Below, piece by piece: positions 42,023-53,708 of a stretch of DNA of 64,000 bases. The stretch's first letter is position 1. Each line of letters starts with the position of its first letter. Where the stretch lies: the NCBI RefSeq assembly GCF_030272615.1, contig NC_081408.1, positions 407,797,889 to 407,861,888 of the forward strand, read 5' to 3'. The translations under genes and the position numbers were made by a program. This DNA comes from Cryptomeria japonica (Eukaryota > Streptophyta > Pinopsida > Cupressales > Cupressaceae). The notes below the pieces were generated by a model. The model was not told where the DNA came from, made no database searches, and saw only the letters and a program-made list of their open reading frames with translations.

Positions 42023-43211
42023 TGTTGGCATTTTTTATGATTATGTTGTAATTGTCATTGATGGACACACACTTGCTATGAGATCACTTTTTGTATGTAT
42101 GAGTTATGCTCAACCGGTATTTGTTTCAAACCGGTATTATGTTATAGTCTTTAGACTATTGGTGTCTTGCAGAATGTGTTTATCGATCTCAAGCGGCATG
42201 AGGACCTCAAGCAGTTTGAGGATCTCAAGCGGAATGGAGCAAAGGAACTAGAAGCGGCAATTATCACTTTCCTAGTCTTCATTTCTGTCAACTGATAATC
42301 TGTTAAACCAGTATTACTCTGAGTTACCAACCAGCAATCGGTAAAGTTGTATAAACCGGTAATACTTTGTGATGAGTTACCAACCGGTATATCTTTGTGA
42401 TGAGTTACCATCCACCGACACTTTGACGGTGATTTTGTGTCATGTTACCAAATGTGTCTAGATACAATGAACCTAGGAACTTGCAATGTAATCCTATTGG
42501 ACTGACATGAAATCGGATTCCTTTTAAGGACATCGTGTCTAGGGTTTCAAGATGTGTGAGTAGTTGTTAGGGTTTGAAGTGGTTGATGAGTTCATGTGTG
42601 TGCGATCTTAACAAAGAGATAAAGTCTGTGTACTGTAACAGAGTGTGGATTTACTGAAGACTAAAGTAATGTTGAAATGCATTAGCAATGAGCTATCATG
42701 GATCTAACCAAGTAGGTTGTGCTATTTGCTAGATCATTCACTTGTTGATTACTCACATCTTTGACAAGTTAGAAACCCTTAACCGCGTAGGCCCAGAAAA
42801 GCCTTTGTAAATCCTCTAACAAGGTGGTTCACATTTGTGGATCTAAAATCCTCTCACAAGGTAGTCTTTAATCAGACTTATCTCCTAACAAAGATTGAGA
42901 TTCCTAACAGGATCTGTTTTGGTAAAGAACATTGTATGACCTTAACCGGTTTGGTTACTATTCTGCAGATAGTTACTTGTGAGTTTCATCTCACCGTGGT
43001 TTTTCCCATTTGGGTTTCACATCAAAATCTCTTGTGTTATGGTGATTGTGCTTCTATGGGTGAATGCCTTACTTGCTATTTGGTTTGCATTTGTGTTAAC
43101 CGGTTTGTTAGTTAAACTGTTATACCGGTTTACCGCTAGACTGATAAAGTGTTTGAGTACATAAATTTTTTGTATACTAATTCACCCCCCCCCCCCTCTT
43201 AGTATTCATCA
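42023..43211 (+). repeat. Element C 3' LTR
   Basis: 1,189 bp, near-identical to the 5' LTR apart from point changes and a longer C tract (43187-43196). It ends TATTCATCA, followed by GATGA. Confidence 0.95.
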
Positions 43212-43216
43212 GATGA

Positions 43217-45510
43217 AGGCTTTAGTTTTGGGGTATAAGGACCCAAAATAAATTTAGAGGATTGAGAATGTGTATGTTTGGGTTTAGATGGAAGAATGAG
43301 GGATTTAGCAAGGATCCAATATCTTGAGAGTGAGCTATGTAGCCAACGCCATGATGATCTAGATATACTTTTGTATGAATGGGATATAATATACCTTATC
43401 CATGGATGCCTAGCCCTTTTCCATAATAATGCATACTTTGAGAGATCTTTTTACCAATGGGATACTTGTAACTTTGGAAACAAGATGCTAGTCCATTGAA
43501 GTGGATATGGTATGGAAGGAATGATAAGCTCATGAAGTAGACCGGATTGGATGAAAATGCATAAACCAATTTGATAATTAATGGGTTCGTGAATAGCTTG
43601 GATAGGGGTACTGGGATCTTGAGAAGTATTATGATCATGAGGGGGGTTACAATGGATGATAGGGTCTTGAGGAGGATATGGAGGATTATGATAAGGGTAT
43701 GAATGGATAAATTGATCTTGACATGTAAGAGGATCATTGTATTGATTAGAAAGGGTGATTTTCTCTTGATTTTGATTAGGATCGTTGAAAAGGATGAAAG
43801 GGATATCATGATCTTTCTTAGTAAAAGGATTATGAATGGTACATGAAGGGATACAATTCTCTTGAGATGGAAGGGGATCATCTTGGATGGAATGAGTATG
43901 GTGGAATCATCTAGGGAGATGGACTCATGGTCAAAAAATGGATGGGATTGGGAGAGTTTTGGTATCTTGATCTTAATTTATTTTAGGAATTGTTTCTTCA
44001 TACTTTTGATTATCTTCTTAACTTGAGGTATGAGTTTGGATATGCATGGGGGATTCTTGGATGGAGTCCATATTTTGGCATGATAGGAATGAATTTTTAA
44101 CGGGACTCTCTAGAGTGGGTTTGATTAGGAACGAAACGTATAGTGACATTTGATCTAGGATTTTTTAATCATGGGAGGGATTTGTATCAAGAATTGGATT
44201 ATCTTGGATTTCTATTGTAGATATCCCTTGGGGTTAAAAATGAAAGGTGTCATCATTTTGTTTATTTCTTGATGGAGATGGTCTGGTTTTTTTTGTAAAG
44301 TTTTAGGGAATGAAGGAATGGTAGGAGATATAGAGGCTACTTGTAGGCCAATTTATTAATGGGAGGTAGATATGTAATTGGTGTGATTGTTTTGGGATGG
44401 GTCATTGCTAGACATAGGTAGATTATTTTTGTCATGCTTGGAAAAGGTATCTTAACATATGCCTAATTTCTCGTTAGGTGAATTTTTAAGATGTTCTTCA
44501 ATAGAAATATCACCTTGATCAATAAGGTCATAAATGAGATTTGTCAATTTTGAGCAATTAGAAGTTTAATGTCCTTTGGTTATATAGTATTCACAAAAGT
44601 CACTATCATTCCACCATGTTGGTTTGACTTGAGGTTCATATTGAATAATTTTAGGTGACGTGATGATGTTTGACTAGATCAATTTTCTTAAGATTCAATT
44701 AATTCTCCAAGCTTTGAGTATTTTGGTCCTCATGTCTTGTGAATTTTTTCTAGAATATGAGAAATGTATGAGTGAATTTGAGGATTTTTCATGCAAATAA
44801 GGATAGGGGTTTTGGTCAAATGGATTGGAATGGTCAATGTTCAAACAAAATATTATTTTTTGAAATTTTTGAATTTTTTTGGTTTTCTGGTTTTTGTATT
44901 TTTTTGGATTTTAATAAATATGAAAATAAATAAGAAATAAATGCAAAAGACAAAATTATATGGCTCAATTTGGATGATGTGTCCCTTTTTGGTTTCAAGT
45001 GGGGAAGGAGATTCAAACATTAAAACACACAAGACACACCAACAAGCCTACTCAAGTGGGAGTATCAATCCTTGAATACACAAGAAATGATTGCCAAAAG
45101 TTTAACTATAGGATTTACAAGTTCAACTAGTGGTATCCTCTATATACAATAAGGGTACTTTGTGGCCTAAATCTATGAATTGGAAGAGAATAATGCCAAA
45201 TAACTAGGAGCTATAAATTTCTTAGAGGCTTATCCCTGAATGACAAGATTCCATTTCCAAGAGGTGTGTCTTTTAATTCACCCTTTCTTTGTATACTCTG
45301 TTGGAGTACGAGATTTGAGGTTGTCCATTAGAGTGATCACTTCTCTAGGTAGTCCCCCTAAAAATAAAAATAAAGATCCCTTATTTTTGGTGCACTCAAG
45401 TTCATTGCTAGGACACAAGAGGAGAGTATACATAAAGAAATCTTTGGGATTAAAATACACTTGTTCATTTTAAGTCCAAATCTAAATGTGAAAGGTTGAT
45501 TTTAATCCTA
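43217..45510 (-). pseudogene. Element H gag/polyprotein remnant
   Basis: Reading the minus strand, text near 44640-44480 gives KPTWWNDSDFCEYYITKGH, then a stop, TSNCSKLTNLIYDLIDQG. This is the zinc-finger-like C-x2-Y-x4-GH-x4-C plus LI-x-x-LI-x-x-G pattern of plant gypsy gag polyproteins. Downstream on the same strand (43560-43400) IGKKISQSMHYYGKGLG resembles the G-patch-like GKGLG segment seen in such polyproteins. Upstream, 45480-45240 gives GLPREVITLMDNLKSRTPTEYTKKG and PLGNGILSFRDKPLRN, which look like gag text. Stops are frequent and no frame is intact for more than about 160 codons. Confidence 0.6.
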
Positions 45511-45515
45511 TTTTC

Positions 45516-46266
45516 TGTTAGGAATAAGGTGTCTCAACCTTGGATAATTCCTATTCTTATTATTTGTTTTGTAAAATGTATTTCTTGCAAATAATGTAAT
45601 TAAGTGTGAGTGTACATGTCTAGTTGGCATGTTGATGTGTCACTCCACTTGATGTGTTGGCATCTTGAATTGTGTGTAAGGAGATCATGGCTGAAATGGT
45701 TATGACGGATTCCTATGACATGTAAGAGCTATTTCTAGGAGTTTTCATGACGGGTAAAGACATGCAAGACATGTGGTAACTGATAAAGTTGAGTACTGTA
45801 CACTCTTCCTCAAAAATTTTAGGGTTCCTATTTTCTCGGAGAATGGTAAAACCCTAATACGGCTATCTTTGGAAGTTGCCCTAAAAAGGAAAATGTATAA
45901 GCATTTTTTAGGGTTACAGACTGTGATACGAAAAGAGTGTATTGTTGGTATGATATCGTGCTACTGGATTTGTCTTTAAGTGTCGATTGTCTCCTGAAAG
46001 AACTTGCATTGCAAGTGTGTTGTAACCGTTGTGTTGAAGATAATACATTGTGCAGGTTTTGGAGTGCTGGGGTTTTTTACCGAAAGGTTTTCCCCAAGGT
46101 AAATCATTGTGTCATTCTCTATTTTCTGTATGCATGGTATATGGCTGCAATATCTTTGTTAAAGTTGTTAACAAATCTGAAATTGTAAGGATTTAAAAGA
46201 ATTTGCACAATACTTTCCTCTAGAGATTAGTGTAGGAAGTTGTTTCCGCACCTGAGTTTCCTTACA
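45516..46266 (+). repeat. Solo LTR, copia-like
   Basis: A 751-bp unit starting TGTTAGGAA and ending TTCCTTACA, so its termini form a short imperfect inverted repeat. It is flanked by the perfect 5-bp duplication TTTTC (45511-45515 and 46267-46271). No internal region, primer site or polypurine tract adjoins it, so it is best explained by recombination between two LTRs. Orientation is inferred from text typical of 3' LTR ends (GGTTTTCCCCAAGG, then the terminal TTTCCTTACA). It interrupts element H. Confidence 0.82.
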
Positions 46267-46271
46267 TTTTC

Positions 46272-48203
46272 AATATGTGAAAGACAAACCAAGAATGTTT
46301 ATCTAAAGAAAGAAATAATCCTATGATAGATAAAAAAAGACTATGATCACTTTTAAAATGTAAATGAGAGGGTTTAGAACATGTGAACCTAGATTTAACT
46401 CTTTCCATTTTTTTTAACCCCTTGATCCAATATGATGAGCTCCAAGCTATCTTTTATCAGCCTCAAATCGTGTGTGTGAAAATATGCTACACGTGATAAA
46501 TAAAATAAAATAAAAATTATGCATAAATTACTTTCTTATGATTTTTTCATAGATTTGAAGAAAAAACTCACTAAAAGATGATTTCATATCAAAAAGCTAT
46601 GAGCAATTGAAGTTTTAAAAAGAATAGGTGACTTGAGTGAATTTACCAAAAAAATTATGGAATATCTAAAAAATGAATTAGACCATAGAATAGAGCATTG
46701 AAACATTTTTCCAACACTTTTTGAATTTAAAAAATTCAATATGCTATGTAAAAGTTATGGTCATTTTTGTAAAATTGCATATTCAGTGAAACAATTCTGC
46801 CACAAAATGCTTTAAATGCGTAGGAATGCACTTCAATCGTGTAGGAATATTCTTCAATTGTGCATGTATATGTTTCAACCAATTATATAGGAATATGCTT
46901 CAATTCCATAGGAATACATGACAAATGCACAAGAACATAAGAAAAAAACCCTAAAAAGAGAACACAAAATTAGCAAAATTGTAGGTCTGGGTGATAATAG
47001 CACAATTTTGGCTAACAATAGTGCAAGACTAGTGAACAAATGCACAAATTTGGGTGACAATAGCGCAAGACTGGTGAACGAATGTGCATATCCAACCTAT
47101 CAATTCTCAAAACACTAAAAAAACTCAATTAAATAGTTAGAAAAATGGGACTAGAGTCACAATGGGCATTGCCAAAATGTGTATGCTAAACTTTGAATCT
47201 ATTTTAAACCCCCAATTAGCTCAACCACTAGCCTAGAATTTACAAAATCATTCAACAATATCAATGGAACTCTAAATCAAATGCATATAAACAAAATAAA
47301 TAATATTATACCTCATACAATTGATAAGCTTGATTCCATTGTCCTCCTATCCTTCGCAATCTTGTGAAAATGATGTATTTTCTCTCAGTATTAAGAACTA
47401 AAGCAAGATGGCATAAAGAAATGGAGTGTGGTTGATTAATGATGTGAGGTATGATGCAATGATAATGGAAGTAATGATGTAAGCTCTAAAGATATTCTAG
47501 AAAAATATATGTAGACTCAAGTTATGGATGCTGAAATGAGAAGAATAAGCTTCTTTTATTGAAATCTACAAGAGAATCAAGGGCTTAGATTAAGAGGTTA
47601 AAAGATGAATGGCCATGATTAAGAGTTTAAAAGATGAATGGTCATGATTAAGAGGTTAAGGGAGAATCAATAGGATTTTAAGAGGTGCAAATGAAATGGG
47701 GGGATGAGATTAAGAGGTGGAAGAGAGTAAATAAGATTGAGAGGTTGATTTGAATAAAGGGCTAAGATTAAGTGGTGGGTTGACTTTTTGGTTCAATGAA
47801 TGTGGACATTGGAGAAAGCACAAAGTGAATGAAGAGGATTAAGACACTTTTCACATGACTACATATTTAAATTATGATCCATGTGAACAAGTTGGAGGGA
47901 TAGGATTAAAAAGAAGAGGATAATGAATTAATTAAATAAATGGGAGCATTTAATTAATAAATAGAGGAAAAAGGTGGTGTTAGAATTAAATAAATAATTA
48001 ATATTTATTTAATTTAGAAAAAAAGAGGCTAATGAAATAATTAAATAAATAAAAATATTTATTTAATTAATTGATCGAAAAGGTAATGAATTAAGTAATA
48101 AATAATATTTAATTAATTAATTAATTAAAGAAATATTGGTAAAATAATAAAATAAATAATAAATATGTATTTAATTAAGGAAGGACAATTTCTAGTGCCA
48201 ACA
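46272..48203 (-). repeat. Element H 5' leader and probable LTR
   Basis: AT-rich sequence without ORF. Notable parts: a microrepeat on TAGGAATATGCTTCAAT (46820-46925), a repeat on ATGATTAAGAGTTTAAAAGATGAATGG (47575-47670), and a run of TTAATTAAATAAAT variants (47930-48180). The right edge on the minus strand starts TGTTGGCACTAGAAATTG (48203), a plausible LTR start. I could not place the LTR end or primer site. Confidence 0.4.
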
Positions 48204-48370
48204 AGAATTTTCCTATATATTTGTTTCAACAATGGGAGGATCTCATACATGCATCTTTGGTATTGTGTATTTATAACGGAAGGAACATTGTTTGACGATC
48301 GTGGACCATCTTCTACATCTCATTTCAAACATCTAGCATTGGCTCTACACATTTAGGGGGGCTTCTTATT
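48204..48370. other. Unassigned spacer
   Basis: No recognisable feature. It separates the probable LTR start of H from the truncated LTR of element I. Confidence 0.4.
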
Positions 48371-48765
48371 TCTTCCAAGAAAAAAATACAATAAAGCTTA
48401 TCATTTTATTAAAACACTTACAAAATAGTCTATTAAAAAATATATTGAACCTAGGGATACTTCTCATTACTTTCATATCGCCAATAATACCTTCTATGCA
48501 TAGTGATAAAACTCCAAATTCCACACCCTCAAATGAGAGAGAACCTTCATAAATATAAAAGAAATGGTGGAAACTTATCTTAAAGGGTATTAGTCACACC
48601 TATTCAAAGTAACCATTCATAAATTATTAATAATCTAATATTTATTAGATTATTAATTATTAAATAGTTTATGCTATATAGCATAAGGCTTTGTGGCCTT
48701 TTATTAGAATAATATATAAATGTTATAAGAGTATAACCCCTAATAACATTAGATTCTAACACTCC
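48371..48765 (-). repeat. Element I 3' LTR (truncated)
   Basis: Starts (minus) TGTTAGAATCTAATG at 48765, after the polypurine tract AAGAGGGAG. It matches 53840-54203 and loses homology near 48375. Confidence 0.6.
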
Positions 48766-49400
48766 CTCTTAATGTTAATAGAGAGTATTGCATGTCAAAT
48801 TTTTATAAAGAAAAAAAGAAGTACCCCAATAATGTAGGTCTTCTTTGACAATGATAAATAGGAACACAAATATATACCAAGATTAAAAATGTGTATTTCA
48901 AACTACATGAAAGTTATCTTTTCATAATTTATAATTCCAATGTTTAAAAAAGATGCTATGAGATCTTATAAAAAAATTATTGGAGCTTGGATCTCTTAAA
49001 CTTAGCCTCATCTTAGGTACAATGCTTTTATAATTGGAAGAGTTATAGAGAGAGAAAATTTGATAGATGCCCATAGGACTTATACATATAATGAGTCACA
49101 ACAAGCTCAAAGAGGCTTGAATAAAAACATAGTAAATAAATACAAAAAAAGTGAATGAAAAGAAGAAAGAAAATAAAGACATAAATAGAGTGTGTGTGAA
49201 AGCAAAAGAAAAAGATAAACAAAAAAATGAAAAAATGAAAATCAATAAAACTAAGAAAAATAGAAATGTAAAAGAATAAATAATAAAAAAAAATATGAAA
49301 TAAAATTAAAACCAATGAAAAAAAATTATTTTTTTAAATAGAGAATATAAAATAGCAAACAAGAATAGTAGAACAAAATACAAACAATAAAGCTAATAAG
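48766..49400. other. AT-rich interior of element I, A/G-biased
   Basis: No gene. From about 49100 to 49640 the plus strand is almost entirely A with scattered G, C and T, giving long low-complexity minus-strand frames (49043-49315) made of Phe, Ile and Leu that I do not accept as coding. Confidence 0.6.
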
Positions 49401-50000
49401 ATTCACAAACAAAAGGTCAAAACAAAGGAAAGGAACCGCATACCATCGAAATTAAAAAGACAAGCAAATCAAAAATACAAAAATAAAAACCAAAACAATA
49501 AATAAACAAATGAAAAGAAAAACTAAATAGAAATGTACAAAAAAAAATACAAATAAACTTAAAAATGAGAAATAAAATGAATAAGAAAACACACACATAA
49601 CATAAATAAAAAAAATTACAATAAAGCAGATAGAGGAGCAAGAGGAGAAAGCCAAGAATCAAGAAGGAAGAGCAAAGAGAAAGGAATAAAGAAAGAGGAC
49701 AAGGAAAGAGAAGCACACCATTAGAACATAAGGGAGAGAGCAAGAAAGACTGGGGGGAGTGGGGGGAAGCTAGGAAGGTGAGGGTAGGCATAGGACAAAG
49801 AACCAAAAGCAAGGGGAGCAAAACACTTGGGAGAGAATCAGAGCCCAGGGGTGGAAGATAGCATGAACCAAGGTTACAATGGGGAAGAGGATAGCTTGGG
49901 TGGGTGGGGGAGGCGTGGGGAATGAGAGGAAAGGTAAAGGGAGGGATTGACAAAGGTTTTTGATAATAGAAAGAAAAGGTTGCCCAAACGTACTTAAGCT

Positions 50001-50300
50001 CTACCCTTCATCACAATTTAAGTTAGAGGAGTAGTTGTGGGTTTGTATGGCAATCTTTAGTTTTCTCTTAAAGAAGTTATCTTCTTTGAACAAGATTTTA
50101 GGGCTTTCTAGACAAATATGTTGTTTGGTAGATTGAGAGTGTTCAACAAGGGAAGATTTAAGAACACGATCATGTTTAGTGTTGACCCCATGTTCTTTGA
50201 TTCTAGTGTTGAAGGAATGACCCGTTTCACCTAGATATAAGGTGTACCACAAGAACTAGTCGCCTTGTTAACTCCTCACTCCAAGAAAATGTCCCAAGAG
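50001..50300 (-). pseudogene. Penelope-like element fragment: GIY-YIG endonuclease domain
   Basis: GIY-YIG endonucleases form the C-terminal domain of Penelope-like retroelements. On the minus strand the upstream frame gives GVNKATSSCGTPYI; after a small frameshift and stop near 50245 the next frame gives GETGHSFNTRIKEHG, KSSLVEHSQSTKQHI and FKEDNFFKRKLKIAIQ, ending NLNCDEG (stop at 50001). This reproduces the family pattern: G-(I/V)-Y, CxCG-x-x-YIGETGRS, RIKEH, AEH, ED-x-(Y/F)-FKR, EAI and NLNRDDG. Conserved Arg and Glu of the nuclease are visible. No RT is readable on the 5' side, so only the 3' end of the element persists. A pyrimidine-rich tract (49980-49640, minus) follows. Penelope-like elements of the Dryad group are reported from conifers. 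Confidence 0.75.
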
Positions 50301-50599
50301 TCTTTGAGATTTTTCACCGTCGAAAATAATAATGTTCAAAAATATCATTACTTTCACTAAGAATACTTGGAATCTCCAAGCATACATTTAATATCACAAA
50401 AATAGAACATATGATTTCAAAGATGAAGGTCAATACTTTTTCACTTGATAACATTACATCCATTTTTTGTCTTGGTTTTAATCTCTATAACTACAACTTT
50501 AAATTTTACATCAATAAGAATTGCAAGATTTATTAGCATTGTTCCTTTTCAATTTTGAAGGAGGTTGCTTTTTAGCTAGCTTGTGAGATGACGAACTGA

Positions 50600-50916
50600 T
50601 CAGAAGAAAATTTGAAATATTTTTATATTTTGTTTTTTGTTTTTCTATATGTTAGTAATTATCATTTTTGAAGGTCTTCAGGGCATTTTCAGCCCTTGAA
50701 AGTTTGGCATGTCTTTTAGAACATTGCCTAGGCAAGTTCTTTCAAGACTTCGCTTCTAACTCTTGGAGACCTTTCCAACGAGTTAAACGGCTCGTAATTT
50801 CGAATCTCGAGCAGAAAGTTATGCCTAGTTAAAGTTAGGACAAAATTTCATATAATTTTTCTGAAATTTTCATAATTTAATATATATATATATATATCAA
50901 ATTTTCTTCTGATCAT
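50600..50916. repeat. 317-bp unit with perfect 18-bp inverted ends
   Basis: GATCAGAAGAAAATTTGA at 50600-50617 is the exact reverse complement of TCAAATTTTCTTCTGATC at 50899-50916. The inside has no ORF. It contains a more GC-rich core (50670-50840, with CGGCTCGTAATTTCGAATCTCGAGC) unlike its surroundings. It could be a small MITE-type element. I see no clear target-site duplication outside the arms. Confidence 0.5.
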
Positions 50917-51307
50917 GAACTGAAATACTCCATTTTTTTTTAGTAAAAATTTAACTTGGAATTAATGAAAAATTAGAAATCATGGCTTTTAGATTTTCCT
51001 TTCCCTTTTTAGAGTAACCAATCCATTTGATAAAAGCAAACCACCTTATTTTGTGGCCACTCCAATGATGACACCATACATCAGACATCATCCATCCTCC
51101 ATCTTGCGACTAAAGAGGGAAATGGTCAAAGAAATAACACTTCATGATGCTATTCAAAACAAAGTTGAAAGAACAAAAAATAATAATTGCTAAATTATTG
51201 TTAAAGTATGGATCCCATGAAAGGTATTAATTCACCTTGGTCAGATTAACAATACATCTATAAAAAAGTGCCATAGAAATTCATTATATATTATATATTG
51301 CAATTTT

Positions 51308-51960
51308 CATAAATGATTTTATTAGTAATTGTCGTTAGGTTAGTACTATTGCAATTGGTTGGACCAAATTTTCATTAACGTGTTATTATTCAATTGTTTT
51401 TACGTCAATTATATCTATGAATTTTTTCTTTCGATTTTTTATTATTTATTTTTCAATAGTTAAGATGCATGATTTTTAAGTTTTCAAATTACGGAAATTG
51501 TTTTTCTTCAATCTAATTGGCTCAAATAATTTGCATATTATTATAGGATTTCCCAGATACACTTTCTATATAAGTTTTTTTACGAAAAATTTTAAATCAT
51601 TAAAATAATATTATATTATTGATTTTGTTTTTATTAATTCTTTATTTACTATATTACTTTATTAGTACTTGCCATTAGGCTAGTACTATTGCAATCAGTT
51701 GCACTTGATTTTGTTAACTCGTTATTATTCAACTTCTTTTCCACCAATTAGAACTGTAATTTTTTTCATTTGATATTTCTTTTTAATTTTTAAAAAGTTA
51801 AGATGCATGATATTTAAGTTTCTAAATTACATAAATTATTTTTCTCCAATCTAATTGGCTAAAAAATTTACATTTATTAGCAGATTTCACGGATCCACTA
51901 TCTAAATGAATTTTTTTGGGAAATGTTTTAGGTACATCAACATAATCTTTGATACATTTA
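51308..51960 (+). repeat. Diverged tandem duplication, period about 335-340 bp
   Basis: About 51308-51610 and 51650-51960 align in the same orientation: TAGTACTATTGCAAT (51341 and 51681), TTATTATTCAA, TAAGATGCATGAT (51471 and 51799) and CAATCTAATTGGCT (51511 and 51849). No coding content. Confidence 0.75.
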
Positions 51961-53708
51961 AATTTTCTTTTCAGATTTATTTTGCAAATCTAATGAACAA
52001 ATATTTAACATTTTTTTAGAATCTATATCTACAATTTTAAAGTCTATATTATATAAATAAATAAACATATATATAATTAAAAATATACATAAATTAACAA
52101 TATTATTTTAGTTATTCTCATAATAATGTGTAGGATGAAATAGGTGTGAACAAGTGGAATTTACTACAACACTAAAATAATAAACAAACATAAAAAAACA
52201 TTAAAAAAAACCTTACAAAAACCTTACTCAGCTAAACTACTCACATTAAATTTAAATATCATTTTATTGTATATATTTTTAATTAATATTTTTATTCAAA
52301 TTATGATAAGTTTAATACTATAATATTTTTTATTATTATTCAATATTATTATTTTATTATTAAAATAATTGTCCTTGTAAAATTAAATTTTATTCCATTA
52401 ACTTATATCACTTTCTAATTTTTTGTTATTTTAATTTATTTTAATTTATTTTAATTTTATAATCAACAATGTAGTAATTCAAGAATATATTTGACTTAAT
52501 CATATAAAAAATAAGACTCAATCTAGCAAAGGCAACATCCCTTCTCAATAATATATTATTATAATAAACTAATTTAATTATAATTATAATCTTCAATCTA
52601 ATTAAAATTATAATTTTAAAACTATACACCTTATAAAATCAATTTAAAACTAACAATTACAATTAAATTGTATTAACTATTTCTAATTCAAAATATACAA
52701 TATCAACCTTATTATCTCACCTTCACCACGATTTACAAATACACTACTAAGCAGCTACTTCAAAGAACCATACATATTCTTGAATCAAAATATTTTTAAA
52801 ACATATTTATTAAGTTAAATTTATTACAATTACTATAATATGGCAAGTACTGGCCACTACATGGCACTTGTTTACTATTTGTATCCTCCATTACCCATCT
52901 TCTTTGTTATGAAAATGATCGATATATAATAGTGAATGGGAGTTTTACGACCCAAAAAATAACAGGCATGATCATGACATACGTCTTTTGACTGTGAAAT
53001 TAGGTTGATAAATATTCGTAGGAGGAAAGAAGGAACAAGACAATTTATCTAAGGCTAAGGCTATAGAGTGTACAATGAAAAGAAATATTTAGAAAAACAT
53101 TATTTTGTTTAAAAATTTTGATTAAAGATATTTTATTTTGTTTTATTTTAATCACAAATTATATAAAAATGTTAGTAATAAATTTCATGAGTAAATAATT
53201 TGAAAACAAAATCAACTATTTTCATTTAACATGTTCAATTGCTTCCTCACAATATTCTTATATAGCACTAATACCACTTGTTGGTATCCAAAACTCTATT
53301 CATAAGAAAAAAAATGAAATTATGTATTACTTTATCTACTCCCTTTATTAACCCAATCAAATTAAATGTTTTCCTAGATAATATTAATTTAGACATATAG
53401 AAGAGGATGTTAAGATAAGTTTAATTTAGATAATAGTTTCATGAAAGATCTTTCTTAAATGTGGCCAAATATACAAGGAATATTTTGAAGCTACTTAATG
53501 TACAACCTATAGAAATGATTAGCATAGTCCAAGTAGATCAAATAAATTGATTTTAAAATGATAGAAAACAAACATAATTCTTTACAAAAATGACCTTACA
53601 TATATATGTGTTGTTTGAGCATAACGAGATTTCCTATTAAGTTCTACATATCTTTAGATAATATAACTTATAAAAATGATTAGTATAGCATAATTTTCTC
53701 TAACACCA
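51961..53708. other. AT-rich remainder of element I interior
   Basis: Very AT-rich, with no recognisable gene, repeat family or domain. On the minus strand it ends at the primer-site-like TGGTGTTAGAG complement (53698-53708). Confidence 0.6.

Larger units (their letters stand above)
35507..43211 (+). mobile_element. LTR retrotransposon C: gag-like ORF plus long unknown ORF2, no pol
   Basis: A complete 7.7 kb element flanked by GATGA (35502-35506 and 43212-43216). The LTRs are 35507-36690 and 42023-43211. The primer site TGGTATTAGAGCC is at 36693 and the polypurine tract at 42009-42022. The interior encodes a coiled-coil and knuckle protein, then a long ORF2 homologous to that of B. No protease, integrase or RT motif is present. 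Both element types share LTR starts (TGTTGGCAT) and the same layout, so they form one class of pol-less elements. Confidence 0.93.
34355..48203 (-). mobile_element. Minus-strand Ty3/gypsy-like element H, 5' half, heavily interrupted
   Basis: The oldest layer of the left half. Its pieces are 34355-35506, 43212-45515 and 46267-48203, separated by element C and a solo LTR and cut at 34354 by element G. The minus strand carries a gag-like region with a gypsy-type CxxH-like zinc motif (see 43396-44830), a proline-rich repeat region, and upstream an AT-rich LTR-like sequence whose start may be TGTTGGCACTAG at 48203. Integrase or RT is not visible; that half would lie beyond element G, left of the window. 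Confidence 0.6.

Noticed and set aside
49417-49953. A 178-codon minus-strand frame just downstream of the Penelope-like fragment
   Set aside because: It reads through a pyrimidine-rich tract and consists of Leu, Pro, Ser, Phe and Cys runs. It looks like a low-complexity artefact, though it could be the 3' tail of the Penelope-like element.
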